Assembly: GCA_035079385.1 (NCBI GenBank)
Contig: JAVHKY010000054.1
Location: 4,875,501-4,939,500 of the forward strand
Direction: 5' to 3'
Origin: Aspidiotus rigidus
Lineage: Eukaryota > Arthropoda > Insecta > Hemiptera > Diaspididae
DNA: 64,000 nucleotides
Shown here: positions 35,271 through 46,237 of the stretch, in pieces
Layout: the number at the start of each line of letters is the position of its first letter
Position numbering within the stretch: the stretch's first letter is position 1
The notes under the pieces: generated by a model
The model's input: only the letters and a program-made list of their open reading frames with translations
What the model was told of the DNA's origin: nothing
The model's database searches: none
Translations under genes and position numbers: made by a program

Positions 35271-35564
35271 GTTTTTTTGTAGAATTGTGGCTCATATTGG
35301 ATGAACAAGGAAAGATTGAAATCAATTAATGTAATTTACTACCGCACAAGAAATTTTAATTTGTAAAAATCGAAGGAACGACAAGGTCGTTAAATATCGA
35401 AAATTGTTAAATATTTGTAAAAATTTAAAAAATATCGAACAAACAACGAGATCGTAAAACGTTGAAAGTCAAGAAAAATCTTGAAAATTGCATGTCGTAA
35501 ATATATATATTTGAGGTAAGGGGAGCCTCCATCAACTTTCTAGACCTTTCTATCTCCATTGCTG

Positions 35565-36380
35565 GTGGCGTGCATAGTTTTGGCATTTTTCGTAAAAATG
35601 CCTGTACAGATATTAATATTCGTAATTCTTCCTTCTGTCCTCCTTCCCACAAGCTCGCCACCTTCAATAGCTTCATCCACCGCCTCATTTCTATCCTTTT
35701 TTCCCCTCAGGCTCTCTCTAAGGAAGTTGAAGTCATCAAGTATCTTGCCCATTCTAACAGTGAGGAACTTGATGTCAATCGTATGGTCCGGAAAAAACTT
35801 ATCTCTAAAGTTTTATACTCTACCACTTCTCCCCCTCGGAGCATCACTCCTTCCGGGAGGAAAGTTAAATGGGGTTGTTTACCCTATTCAGGTTCAAAGC
35901 TTTCCACGGACATCGCTCCTCAGCTTAAACCCTTCAATCTTCGTCCTGCTTTTCTTAACTCTGTTCGTAGCCTCTTTTGTAGGCTAAAGGATCCTATCCC
36001 TATTTCTGAGAGAAGTTGAGTCTATAAGCTTCAATGTTACTCCTATTCGGCTGTCTATAAAGAGGAGATGAGCCGGCCGCGTTGTACCAGAGTTCAAGAA
36101 CATCTTGACAAAGTCAATACTGCCCCCCCCCCCGCCTCTGAAAAAGATCAACTTTTGCTGAATACCTTTCGGATTCCGACCATAAATTTGATCTCCAATG
36201 AGCCCCGTCTTACTCCATTGTGAGAATTCCTTCCGTCGACGGTTGACCCTCTAACACATTGAAATTGTTCGTCATTCCATTGATGAGAATGTAACACTTT
36301 TGAACAGTTTTTTCTCTGAGAATGATGTCATTGAAAAATTCTACACTCTTCCTTCTTCTCTTAACGGCTCTTAATTTTCC
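35565..36380 (+). mobile_element. Penelope-like retroelement 3, linker and GIY-YIG region, decayed
   Basis: Plus-strand codons read FGIFRKNACTDINIRN, then SHKLATFNSFIHRLISI (end of RT and linker), ELDVNRMVRKKLISKV, and CRLKDPIPISERS with a stop where SGVYK is expected. A damaged endonuclease core and C-terminal remnants (HIEIVRHS-like) follow to about 36380. It parallels element 1 and the intact endonuclease at 45570-45959 in order. Stops and frameshifts make it inactive. Confidence 0.75.
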
Positions 36381-36429
36381 TGTCACCATTGGCCTCTTCC
36401 ATTTAATTTCTCCTCGCTCTTTCCTTTTC

Positions 36430-36800
36430 TCTCTTTCAATTTAGTAGTTGTTCAATTGATTCACATCCTGAGCGCTCGCTTACTTCCTTATTGGCGACAA
36501 AGTCTTGCCATTTGATAGTTAATAATATCCACCGTAGCGTTCTCCGTTGAAACTTTTCCAGTGCTTTGACATGTCTCCTACAGACGGTCCGATTTTTCGC
36601 TTCCATACAGCAGAATAGATCTGATAACGGATTTATACACTGCGATCCTTGTCACTGCATGGAGCTCCTCATCCAAAAAGACTCCCTCATTCTGTTTAAT
36701 TTGAATACCGCTGTAGTGGAATTCCGAATACGGTGGTTCATTGCGGCGTCCAGTTCACTCAGCCACGGCGCAGATTTCTTGGCGCTACAATGAAGACCTC
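36430..36800 (-). mobile_element. LINE relic (end of RT domain), possibly RTE/CR1-like
   Basis: Minus-strand codons read KKSAPWLSELDAAMNHRIRN (36785-36730) and, further down in another frame, CRRHVKALEKFQRRTLRWIL, KWQDFVANKEV (36580-36470). The last segment resembles the region after the RT catalytic core of several animal LINE clades. Frame changes and stops show decay. Its clade is uncertain. Confidence 0.5.
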
Positions 36801-36959
36801 ATTTTTTGGCCATGGGCCCAATAATTATTTCGGTAATATTCTTCGATCATGAACTTGCCACTCCTTGAACTGGGCGTTACGAGCAGCAGCTTGCTTTGTT
36901 CATTCCTAGCGCTGACCCCACAACCCTTTACAATGGTTTCAAGGTTACCAAACTACTCT

Positions 36960-37390
36960 ACTCTTTACTCGGTATATGACTGTAGACGTGAGATAAGAGG
37001 GATCAGACCAATTTATGTTCGTCCTCAAATATATCGGTGGGGCTTGAGAAAATTTCGACCATTAATTATACACGAAGAGGAAGGAGGATAAATTTTGATT
37101 CCGAGAGGAGCGAGAGACGTGAAATAATTTGAAATTGAAAAATTGTGACCGTCGTGAAGATAATATACAATCCTCTTATCGTTAGAACATTATATGAAAT
37201 TGGCAGTCATTGAAAATTTAAATATCTTTGATTTCACCATGAATAATTTAGGTACCAATATAAATACAAAACTGGTGCGTCTGAAAAAAAAAATTAATAT
37301 CAGAATATAAAATACAAAAATTAATTTGTAGAGTCTACTACAGCGCAGTACTGATGATATGAAAACATTAAAAGAATATATTTTTACAAA
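36960..37390. repeat. Downstream part of the duplicated unit that carries paralogs 1 and 2
   Basis: Segments such as GAGGGATCAGACCA, GAGGATAAATTTTGATTCCGAG and TTGGCAGTCATTGAAAATTT recur in the same order at 42880-43440, below the second paralog. The flanks were therefore duplicated together with the gene. Confidence 0.6.
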
Positions 37391-37391
37391 A

Positions 37392-38267
37392 TTATTTAGG
37401 TAGACCTACAAATAATTGTAGCAACGACCTAGAAAATCTTTCTAGAAAAGTGAAATTACTTTTTTGGAGAAGTACAGTCAACGCCACAGAACCATGGGCA
37501 ATGTTTTCTATTTCTCTTTCCAGCTTTTCGACCGACGACGGTTCAATAGGTTTCAATCCTGTACGGGTAATCAAATCGGTTATTTGATTCGATACTTTGT
37601 TTATCGACTTCTGTAAAGATTGTTGCCAGTGTTGAAATTCATGCGACGTCTTCTCTGCGTCCGAAGAATTTCTGATTAATTCAATGAGATAGGTCTCTAA
37701 TTGTTCATTGATGAGGTGAACGAATTTCATTATTTGTTTAAAGGGCTCGAAAATTTTCTGGTCTTCTTCAGAAAGTACCGGTATTGTACCCTATAAAATT
37801 CGACAATTTACGAAATTTCCAGGGTGTAAGAATAATGTAATCAAATTTTACGAGTACAACCCTACTTTCGGTATAGATTCGTTCTCAAGAAATCCTTGTA
37901 TTTTAGTCAAAGTTTGGGTAGTTTCCTTCCAGAGTTTAGCAACTTCGGCGAGTTCCATCTTCTCCACCATTTTTTGGTCTGCAAAGTCTGTCTGAAAAAA
38001 AGAGCTCGATCTCATTTATTCGAATTCTAAGTTTAATTTCCAGTTCACGCTGAAGGAATGGGTGAACAAATCGACAATACAAAATTGAAGTCAAAAAGTT
38101 GGTTTGACCTCACGCTGAGAAGAAGCAGAAGAGGTTTTTTTTAAAATAAAAACACAAAATTGATACAGGCAGGCTTAAGCTTGCATACGTAAGTCAATTG
38201 AAAAATAGTTTACCATGTACAGGATGAGAATGTTGCCATGAATGATCCAGGTTAGAAATCGTTTCAT
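37392..38267 (-). CDS. Secreted helical protein, family member 1 (three coding exons)
   Basis: I do not recognise this family. The gene model is three exons on the minus strand: 38267-38214, 37991-37866 and 37790-37392, with GT-AG introns of 222 and 75 bp, both phase 0. Exon 1 encodes MKRFLTWIIHGNILILYM, a typical signal peptide. Exon 2 gives TDFADQKMVEK, then LAEVAKLWKETTQTLTKIQ. Exon 3 has SHEFQHWQQSLQKSINKVS, GLKPIEPSSVEKLEREI and SVALTVLLQKSNFTFLERF. The product is 192 residues, has no Cys and looks mostly amphipathic helix with one NFT glycosylation site. Exon sizes and motifs match the genes at 44617, 51753 and 55626. All frames are open, so it is probably functional. It acts presumably outside the cell or in a secretory organ. 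Role unknown. Confidence 0.8.
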
Positions 38268-38539
38268 AATATTATTAGAGTTTTTTTTTTTTTTTTTTAC
38301 ATCCACAAAATTTTAATAGTGAAAACTTTCTTCTCGAGAATACACTCTATCAATATCGAACATGCCAACTCTTGCTTGTGAAGTGTTGGAAAATTCATTT
38401 ATGGGGTCTAGAGATAATATTATGCACTAGGTATTTACGCAGATCTGTTTTATCAGTGATAATGAATATTGGTATTATCACTGACGAAAAGAGCCAAAAA
38501 CGTTGATTTCAACATTCAAAGAAAGAAAGCCTGCTTGTA

Positions 38540-39405
38540 CCTACGAATATTAAGATCAAACAGGCGGTACCAGTTATGCATAGGCATAGTACCACAAAGC
38601 ATCAAGGTGGTGAGCGATTCGATTTTAGGGCTTAAGCTTAAGGCTTAAACTTGAAGTAGGATTTCTTTTCGCTTAAGCAAGGCTTCAACTTAAAATGAAA
38701 TTTTTTTTTCGCTTATGCTTAAGGCTTAAACTTAGAACGATATTTCTTTTCGCTTACACTTGAAGCTTATTTAAGACTTATGAGTTTTAACTTAAAACTT
38801 AAGCTTAAAGCTGAAAGTACAAAACATGTTTTTGTTGAAAAAAACATAGTTTTGTCGAAAAAAACATGTTTTCGTCAGAAAAAGTATGCTTTTGCCTTTT
38901 TTAAGTTTTAAGCTTTTGTTTCGCTTATTCAGTCGCTTGATTAAACAAATGGAAAACTGTTTCGCTTAACAAGTCGCTCAATTAAGCCGTGATTAAGCGA
39001 ATGAAAAATTGTTTCGCTTCAGCTTATTTACCTAAAGCTTGAAACTTGAAAAAAACTTAAGCTTACCACCCTTGCAAAGCATTTCTATGATTTTTTCTAG
39101 TCGCAGCCATCATCTGGTAACACTAAGATGCATCTCTTGACGAAACAAGCTTCTCAAAAAATAACGATCAAGAGAAAGGTATGTACCCTACACGTGGTAT
39201 AGGTACTTTTCTCTTGATCAATATCTTTTATATACATAAATCATCAATAGTACCCATAGTTGAAAAAATAAATTCCGTAACTATCGATAGTCTCGATGGT
39301 ACCTTGGGGGAAATTTTAGGACTACCAATGGCATGAAACTATCGACTAACACTCATCACTAAATATTGAGATAACAATGTATAGGCATAATTTAATTTTG
39401 TGTAC
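38540..39405. repeat. AAGCTTAAG-type low-complexity array and flanks
   Basis: From 38625 to 39065 the sequence is built from AAGCTTAAG, GGCTTAAACTTGAA, TTTCTTTTCGCTTA and TGATTAAGCGAATG words, with three CATGTTTTTGTTGAAAAAAA-type units at 38820-38890. No coding potential is seen. An imperfect hairpin lies at 39166-39219: GATCAAGAGAAA paired with TTTCTCTTGATC. Confidence 0.7.
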
Positions 39406-39408
39406 CTA

Positions 39409-41562
39409 CCCGATAAACCAAATCGACCATCACTATATGGTCGACATTGGTTGGTTTTTGGTCGTACGACTGAAAAAGACCAAATATTACGGTACCATCA
39501 GAAAATGGTTGATTTTTAAGTAAATTTTTGAGATAAATCGACCAAATTTTGTCCATTCATTTCAGTTGATTGTTGGTCTGATATTATTCCTACTAAATTT
39601 TGATCATATTTTTAGTTGATTTTTGATCACTATGCGGAATACATTTCTACTCATTTTTTGGTCGTTATAATTGTCAATACAAAATGGAATTTTTCCTCGT
39701 TTCTTAGTCGAAAATTGATATTGTATTTATCACTCAATTTTCACTAAGATTTCTAGTCGATTTCTGGGCAGATATTTTGGGAGATACCTTCATCCATATT
39801 GAATAGATTTTTCCTCAACATCTACCAATATTTTTACTCTTTTTTTTGGGTCTATTCTCGTGCAAACCGCGGTCACTCATTTTTGCTCAAAATTCCCAGC
39901 CGATTTCTTAGGAATGAATCAACTATCATATTGCTCGCAAACTCGCAGATAAATAAATATATGTATTTAAAATGAAATTTAAAATTTAAAAATTAATATT
40001 CTTAATAAAATCATTCAATAAATAAAAATATTCTACCAATCATAAAAATATTAGATTTATTATATTCAATTTAAGGAGTTCCAACAGGAATAATTATTAA
40101 ATAAATATTTTTTTTTTAAATTTAAATTTCATATCAATTTTATTTTTTGAAATTAAATTTCAACTTTATTTAAGAAGTTTATAATATACACATATTATTT
40201 TGAAAAAATAGAGTTCTTATTTAAATTTTCTTGATAATTATAGTTAATTTAATCAAAATTATTAATTTTTTTTTTCAGAATAATTAATTATTTAATAAAA
40301 ATATTTATATTAATTTTCAATAAAAATTATTATAAAACAACTAAAGAAATTGAAACTAAATAACTTTTTATATCATTCAATTTATTTAATATATTTGATC
40401 CTTTAAATGAGAATTAATTATTTAATCATTTTAATGATTTTAAATAATCATATTGAACCAGAATGATGTTTTTCATTTTTTTTGTTCAATTTTACATTCA
40501 ATCAATAGAAAATTATTAGGTTTATTTATGACAAATAAAAAAATTATTATAAAACAGTTTTCAAAGAGTTAATTTAAAGAACAAAATTAACATAAATTAA
40601 ATGGATAAAAATTAATTTATAAATAATAAATTGATAAAGAATAAGGATAATTATTGTATTATATCAAATTATAATAATTTAATTTAAAATTAAAATTACG
40701 TAATAATGTACGAGTTTTATAAATTAAATTTAAGTAAATAGATACATATAATATTTAGATTCATTTTAAAAAATTATTCAAATGAAATGATTCAATTTTA
40801 ATTGGTATAAATCCATGATAAATTCCACAAATTTCTGAACATTGACCATAAATAATTGAAGGTATACTAATTAATATACCAAAATCGCACTCCTCTCGAT
40901 ATAATCCTGCTAACGAGATTGCTATCTTCATTTCTTTCTTCTCTCACATGAGGAAGCCTTAGATATGGACTGGTTTTTCCTGTCGGAAATGGTGGTCTAT
41001 TAATATCATCTAACTATAGACCGTTTTATTGCGTTTCTATTGCCCAAAACTTGATTGTTCTGCTTTGTCAAAAGGGGTCTATTTGTAGTGGTCCGTTAAT
41101 ATCTCTTGAATATAGGCTACAGCAGACTATTTTATAATCGTCTACATTGCCTAGAAATCTACCAATCTTTTTCGTCAGAAGAATTCTAATTATGGTGGTT
41201 TGTTGACAATGATTAAATATTTACTATGAGAAAATATTTTATATCGTCAAGGTTCCCTAGAAATCGACTCCTTTTTTGGTCAAAAATGGTCAAAATATAG
41301 TCAATTGCAGAGGAAGTATGGCCAATGACTGAGGATAGACCATTTTATGGTACCTACATCACCTACAGATCGACTAATTTTTTCATTCAAAATATTGTCA
41401 AGTTGCTTTAAATGTGGTCTAAATATGGTAGGGAAGAGCGGAAGTAAATCGACTGAAAAAGTTGGTCTGTTATTAGTCACTCATCAGAGCGCCCCCTCAG
41501 TCTATTTTTGTCAACATTTACTCGAAATCAACTAAGATATCTGGTCGATCTGATTTATCGGG
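39409..41562 (+). mobile_element. TIR element copy D (mtDNA-carrying), complete reference copy
   Basis: The ends are CCCGATAAACCAAATCGACC at 39409 and the inverse GGTCGATCTGATTTATCGGG ending at 41562, imperfect inverted repeats of about 22 bp. The dinucleotide TA flanks both sides (39407-39408 and 41563-41564), fitting a 2-bp target duplication. The left arm (to about 39950) is full of GTCGATTT-like words, the core (39950-40883) is AT-rich with cox2 at its right edge, and the right arm (40884-41562) has ordinary composition. It encodes no transposase. The insertion lies between paralogs 1 and 2. Confidence 0.88.
40755..40883 (-). pseudogene. cox2: Mitochondrial cox2 3' fragment (numt) in copy D
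   Basis: The same 43-codon mitochondrial frame as in copy C, ending in FLKWI and TAA, with GQCSEICG intact and a FHLNNF variant where copy C has FNLNNF. It reads only in the invertebrate mitochondrial code. Confidence 0.88.
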
Positions 41563-41889
41563 TACGAATGTCCGCAAAGATCAGCGTACCTATTAACAAA
41601 TTTGATTGAATGTTCAAATTTGTAAATTTATTTTATTTTAATCAATGCAAATGAAACGGAATGTCTTACGTTTTTGCCTTCGGGTTTTGCGATTTTCGTT
41701 CACCAACATCACTGTGATAATCATTCTATTTACATTGAGTTCGTTTGTATTTTGTGTGTTTGTAGTACCGTACGAAGTCTGTCGAAGAAGTTCCCGGACG
41801 ATTATTTGTATGCGCCGATTGGCAACACTGGCAAGCAAACCTAATTCAATCTTGTTTTGTTGTACTATCGACTATCAAAATTCAAAATT

Positions 41890-42144
41890 TCACGTTAATT
41901 CAAGAAAGGGTTCGTCATAAATTAATTTTTTTGGCCTAAGAGTGTCCTTAAGGATCTGTGACAATTCTGTCTTGATGCTCTCTGTAGTCCCCAAATGCTC
42001 CCACCCCATGGTATCTCTTAGTCTGTCAATTAGGAAGAAGTCCCTAGGTGCCAAATCAGGCAAATACAGGGGGTGGTCAAGCACTGGTGTTTGATTTTGG
42101 GCAAAAAAACCTTCGATACCAGAGGCTGTACCGTAGCCGTACAT
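41890..42144 (-). pseudogene. mariner-type transposase C-terminal fragment
   Basis: Minus-strand codons contain LDHPLYLPDLAPRDFFLIDR, the region around the third catalytic Asp of mariner transposases (PDLAPCDFFL in many members), then TESIKTELSQILKD. Only about 84 codons remain, ending FLELT before a stop, and the N-terminal DNA-binding and first two catalytic Asp regions are not seen in the flanks. It is a dead fragment right beside TIR element copy D, but that element's ends are not evidently mariner-like, so a link is not implied. Confidence 0.7.
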
Positions 42145-42149
42145 ACCAA

Positions 42150-43515
42150 AAAACCTTCTTCATGGTCTTCAGGTTAAATTCATGCTTCAAAAATGAAAAT
42201 TACGTAGTCGAACGCTTTCGTGACTGCCGCTGATACTATTAGTGACATTTCTCGACAATTTCCGACGAGTTTACACTGTTGATGACAGATAGCGCGCACG
42301 GATAAACCGGTCCATCAGCACCTGCAACAGCTGTTACCAACTCTCGCTCCTCCCTGAAACGACCGGATACGTTTTACAACACTGCACGCTTTAGGGTAGA
42401 CTCTCCAGACACAGCACATGTAACATATTTTACAATTCGCCATTTGTTTTGCCTGGCTTCACTGGGAATTTGATGACAATTTATTGCTCAACTTCTTTTT
42501 TACGCTAAAAAATTGGCCTGGCGGAATCTTAAGGAATCCTAATTTCGACCTTCAACCTCTGTATATGATTGATGGACTGAAAAATTTTGATCTTCATATC
42601 ATAAGTCTGTAGGACTTGAAAAATTTTTGAGCTTTGCTCTTTGTACATGACTTTGGAACTTTGAAAAATTTTAACCCCCGATCTCTTAATAATAAAATAA
42701 ATAATTTTTTAATTTTTATGTGTATAATAATTAATTTAATAAACTATGCCATACTTACCTTTTTCTGCATTCAATTTCTCATCACTCTACACATCTATGA
42801 CTGCAGGAAATATGGGGGTTTCGTATTGTGGTTCTTGAAGGAGTGGAGGAACTGACCTACTTTGAGGATTTATAAAAATGTCAACTTTCGATCTCTATAT
42901 TTGAACGTGGACGTCAGACAAGAGGAAGAGAGGAGGGATCAGACCAGACCTCACGGACATTGACCAAAGAAAGCAAGGTGAGAGGGAGGATTCAAACAAT
43001 TTCAAAAATTGTCTGACCTAGCTAATTAAGGTACGTTCTCATATTCACTGGGCGTTGTGAAAATTCCAACAACTATATAAAATAAGAGTCAGATTAGGTT
43101 GATAATAGAATTTGATTTCATTTTGTTGTATACCTATGGACGGAGGAGAGTAAATTTTGGTTCCGAGAAGAGCGGAGGATAATTTAGAGACCCAAAAATT
43201 TACGACCGTCCTACAGACAAAATCCAATTTATTTCCTTATAGTTAGATCCATCTTTTCGAGTTTTTTTTTTCTATTAAAATGAGGATGAATCTCTTCAGA
43301 TTTTCCACAATTTCTGAGTCTTTTTGCTGCTACATCGCGTGCTTCGTCAATGGAAAACGAGTATCCGTAAATTACAATAACATAAAGAGTGTTTATAAGA
43401 ACATCATAAAATTGGTAGTCATTGAAAATTTGCATCAAAGAACTCTCATCCACAAATACCCCTCGTTTCACCATACCTAATATAACATTTTCGTCATGAT
43501 GACGCGTCTACAAAA
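42150..43515. other. Intergenic, partly duplicated from 36960-37390; no gene recognised
   Basis: The stretch contains diverged 45-bp-motif words (TGAAAAATTTTGATCTTCATATC near 42580) and, from 42880, segments shared with the flank of paralog 1. Frames at 42634-42855, 43229-43474 and 43280-43480 overlap antisense and carry no recognisable feature. Confidence 0.4.
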
Positions 43516-43517
43516 CT

Positions 43518-43650
43518 GCCGTACAAAGCAGAATTGACGTATATCCAAATCGACGATCTGCGAAAAAGATATCCTTCACATGTGGAAAAAATAACCTTTT
43601 TTGCTGATTGTTGATATGATGGATATACGTCAAATTCTACTTTGTACGGC
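43518..43650. repeat. Inverted-repeat (MITE-like) element, 133 bp
   Basis: GCCGTACAAAGCAGAATTGA and CGTATATCCA at the left are mirrored by TGGATATACG and TCAAATTCTACTTTGTACGGC at the right, arms of about 30 bp with two differences. It lies about 90 bp beyond the stop codon of paralog 2, so it could be in its 3' UTR. Confidence 0.7.
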
Positions 43651-43741
43651 ATAAAAAAATTAAGCTCGATGAAAATTAGTCATCTATTTCAGTGCTGGTG
43701 GTATAAAAACACTATAATAGAATTCATTTATGCAAAATACA

Positions 43742-44617
43742 TTACTTGGAAAAACCTACCAATGTTTGTGTCAGCGACTGAACAAATCTCTCTAAGCAAG
43801 TGAAATTACTATTTGGGAGAAGTACAGTCAACGCCACAGAATCATGGGCAATGTTTTTTATTTCGCTTTCCAAGTTTTCGAACGACGACGGATCAACAGG
43901 TCTTAATCCTAATCTCTTAATCAAATCGGTGATTTGTTTCGATACTTTTTTTACCGACTTCTGTAAAGATTGTGTCCAGTATTGAAATTCATGCGACATT
44001 CTCTCTGTGTCCGAAGAATGTTTAATCAAGTTATTGAGATCGTGTTCTAATTGTTGATTGATAAAGTAAGTAAATTTCATTATCCGTTTGAGGGGTCTGG
44101 CTTCCTGCTCCTTTTCCGCAGAAAGTTCTGTATCCTACAGGATTCAACAATTTACGAAATTTTCAGGTGTATATAAAAGAAGAGTAGTCTAAACAATTCC
44201 TATGGCCTACTTCAGGTAATTCGTTCTCAATCATTTCTTGCATTTTAGTCAAACCTTGGGCAGTTTGTTTCCATAGTTTGGCAACTCCAGCAAGATCCAT
44301 ATTCCCGATAATTGTTTTTTGCTGTGAAGAGTCTGTCTGAAAAAAAAGAGCTAACTTAATTAATTTCGAATTCTAATATTTTCTACGCATTATCCATCTT
44401 GTATGTTAAAAAATGGAAAAATAAATCGACGAATCAAAATTCAGGAAGTCGGTCAGCTCAACCTTGTACGTTGAAAAATAAACAGTTGAATGGAAAAGAA
44501 AGCAATAAATTGATACTGGCAGGTTTGAGCTTGTACAGATAATTCCGTCAAAAATTAGTTTACCTCGTGTAGGATAAGAATGTTACCATAAATGATCCAG
44601 GTTAAGAACCGTTTCAT
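43742..44617 (-). CDS. Secreted helical protein, family member 2 (three coding exons)
   Basis: The closest relative of member 1. The exons are 44617-44564, 44336-44211 and 44134-43742, with phase-0 introns of 227 and 76 bp. Exon 1 encodes MKRFLTWIIYGNILILHE. Exon 2 starts TDSSQQKTIIGN and has LAGVAKLWKQTAQGLTKMQ. Exon 3 has SHEFQYWTQSLQKSVKKVS, GLRPVDPSSFENLESEI and SVALTVLLPNSNFTCLERF. The product is 190 residues with a single Cys, in the NFTCLE segment. The upstream region (CATTTATGAATCTAGAGATAATA near 44740) matches that of member 1, so the promoter was copied as well. All frames are open. Function unknown. Confidence 0.8.
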
Positions 44618-44959
44618 AATAATTATAACAGTTCTTTCGAAATTTTAATTGTTATTAAACTTTCTTCCTGCGAATACATGCCATCAGTATTGAAGATGAC
44701 AAAAAACTCTCGCTGGTGAAGCGAACGTTGGAAAATTCATTTATGAATCTAGAGATAATACTCGTACTATTTACACAGATCTGTGATAAGGAATATGGGT
44801 ATCATTGCCGATAAAAAGAGCCAAAGACACGAATTTCAGCATTCAAACAAGAACAGACTCAAACTCTTAAAAATAGACTTGCACTTGTGTTTTACATCGC
44901 AATTATTCGATTGGATCTTTCAATTAGAGTACTTATTGTCAGTTTTAAAGTCTTTGTGT

Positions 44960-45260
44960 GCTGAGGATCAATGCTGGATAACGTCATCAATGACCTTGAC
45001 CTACTTCATGGGCTAAATATTACATTTCGATTTTTGCTACCTCGAGACGCATATTTTTCCTTGACTGACGTCGCAATCCTGACTCCTACTGACCTTGAAC
45101 CACATGGGGACCACTCCGAAGACATCATAGGCTACGTAAGCATGTTATTATGTTTCACCTCGAAAATAATATCGATTTGACATCACACCCTGACACCGAT
45201 CCATCTTGAACTACTTAGAAACTACTCCGACGACTTCATACGTTGAGCAGTTATTAATAG
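44960..45260. repeat. Degenerate repeat with TGACGTCA-like words
   Basis: Segments GACCTTGAACCACATGGGG.., ACTACTCCGACGACTTCATA and GAAGACATCATAGGCTA resemble those at 48560-49160. The 77- and 69-codon frames (44783-45016, 44971-45180) are not supported as genes. Confidence 0.5.
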
Positions 45261-45569
45261 GTGCTACCGCAAGGGTTATGTAGGTATTAGGATAGAGCGC
45301 AGTTTACTATTCACGTATGAGAAAATACTTGCATATTCTAATACACTGGACTTGCAGAGTAAGAGGCGGGGTCAGAGTTTTCTTAATGTAAATAATAATG
45401 CTAGCCGGTTATCAGTCGATTTTTCAGAAACGAAAAAACGAATACTCCAAGGGGAGAGTAAACAAATGCAAACCGCAGAAAATAAAAACGAAGGGAGCGC
45501 TTTCGGTTAAACAACCATCTTCAAACCTGAAATGAAAGCAACTGACGAACGAATGAGAAGGAAGAGGTA

Positions 45570-45959
45570 TTAAGATCGTCCGAACGAGAAATCACGGTGT
45601 GAATCATAAACCTGTTCGATCAAGCCATCTTCCGGAATATACGAGTTGAGTATAGTGATACCGTCAGTGTTGAGGTGACGCAGTATCTCTATATTCTCGA
45701 GGGCGATACGTTTACGGTAGGAATTCTCCTTATGGAGGAGCTTTTCGGATCCCTCGCGGAAACTGTGGCCACTGTTAATCAAATGATCAGCGAAAGCTGA
45801 CTCCCCTAAGCGTCCCTTCTTCCAAGACTTCAGGTGCTCAGCTACTCTAACTTTCATCTGGCGGCTGGTCTCACCAATATAAAAGCCTCCACAATCCTCA
45901 CATTCCATCTTATAAACACCACTCCTTTCATCAACCGGTATGGGATCCTTCAGTCTCAC
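45570..45959 (-). CDS. GIY-YIG endonuclease domain of Penelope-like element (partial)
   Basis: This is the C-terminal nuclease of a Penelope-like retroelement polyprotein, which nicks target DNA for integration. The frame is open for 129 codons: KDPIPVDERSGVYKMECEDC starts the domain (the GIY box reads GVY), and GGFYIGETSRQMKVRVAEHL is the YIG box with the catalytic Arg in the usual spacing. The CCHH-like spacing typical of the family is only partly visible (MECEDC, then EHL). It ends DSHRDFSFGRS before TAA. The start is not a true start: the RT and linker are missing upstream. Its preserved frame contrasts with elements 1-3. Confidence 0.8.
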   Translation of the reverse strand: MRLKDPIPVDERSGVYKMECEDCGGFYIGETSRQMKVRVAEHLKSWKKGRLGESAFADHLINSGHSFREGSEKLLHKENSYRKRIALENIEILRHLNTDGITILNSYIPEDGLIEQVYDSHRDFSFGRS

Positions 45960-46207
45960 GTGGCCACAGTTTCCGCGAGGGATCCGAAAAGCTCCTCCAT
46001 AAGGAGAATTCCTACCGTAAACGTATCGCCCTCGAGAATATAGAGATACTGCGTCACCTCAACACTGACGGTATCACTATACTCAACTCGTATATTCCGG
46101 AAGATGGCTTGATCGAACAGGTTTATGATTCACACCGTGATTTCTCGTTCGGACGATCTTAATACCTCTTCCTTCTCATTCGTTCGTCAGTTGCTTTCAT
46201 TTCAGGT

Positions 46208-46237
46208 TTGAAGATGGTTGTTTAACCGAAAGCGCTC
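46208..46237 (+). ncRNA. Hammerhead-ribozyme-like core in the Penelope 3' end
   Basis: TTGAAGA, a stem GGTT-GTTT-AACC, then GAAAGCGCTC fits the hammerhead order CUGANGA, stem II, GAAA, short stem III and a cleavable CUC, with one change (C to T) in the first box. Hammerheads of this minimal kind are known from Penelope-like elements. The inverse copy is at 45495-45524. Stem I is not convincing, so activity is uncertain. Confidence 0.45.

Noticed and set aside
35559..35987. 142-codon hydrophobic plus-strand frame
   Set aside because: The neighbouring frame at 35570-36019 carries Penelope-like linker motifs in the same DNA; this one is its shadow.
41890..42144. The mariner transposase as the source enzyme for the adjacent TIR element
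   Set aside because: The element's CCCGATAAA ends and AT/TT target duplications do not fit mariner TA insertion, and adjacency alone is no evidence.
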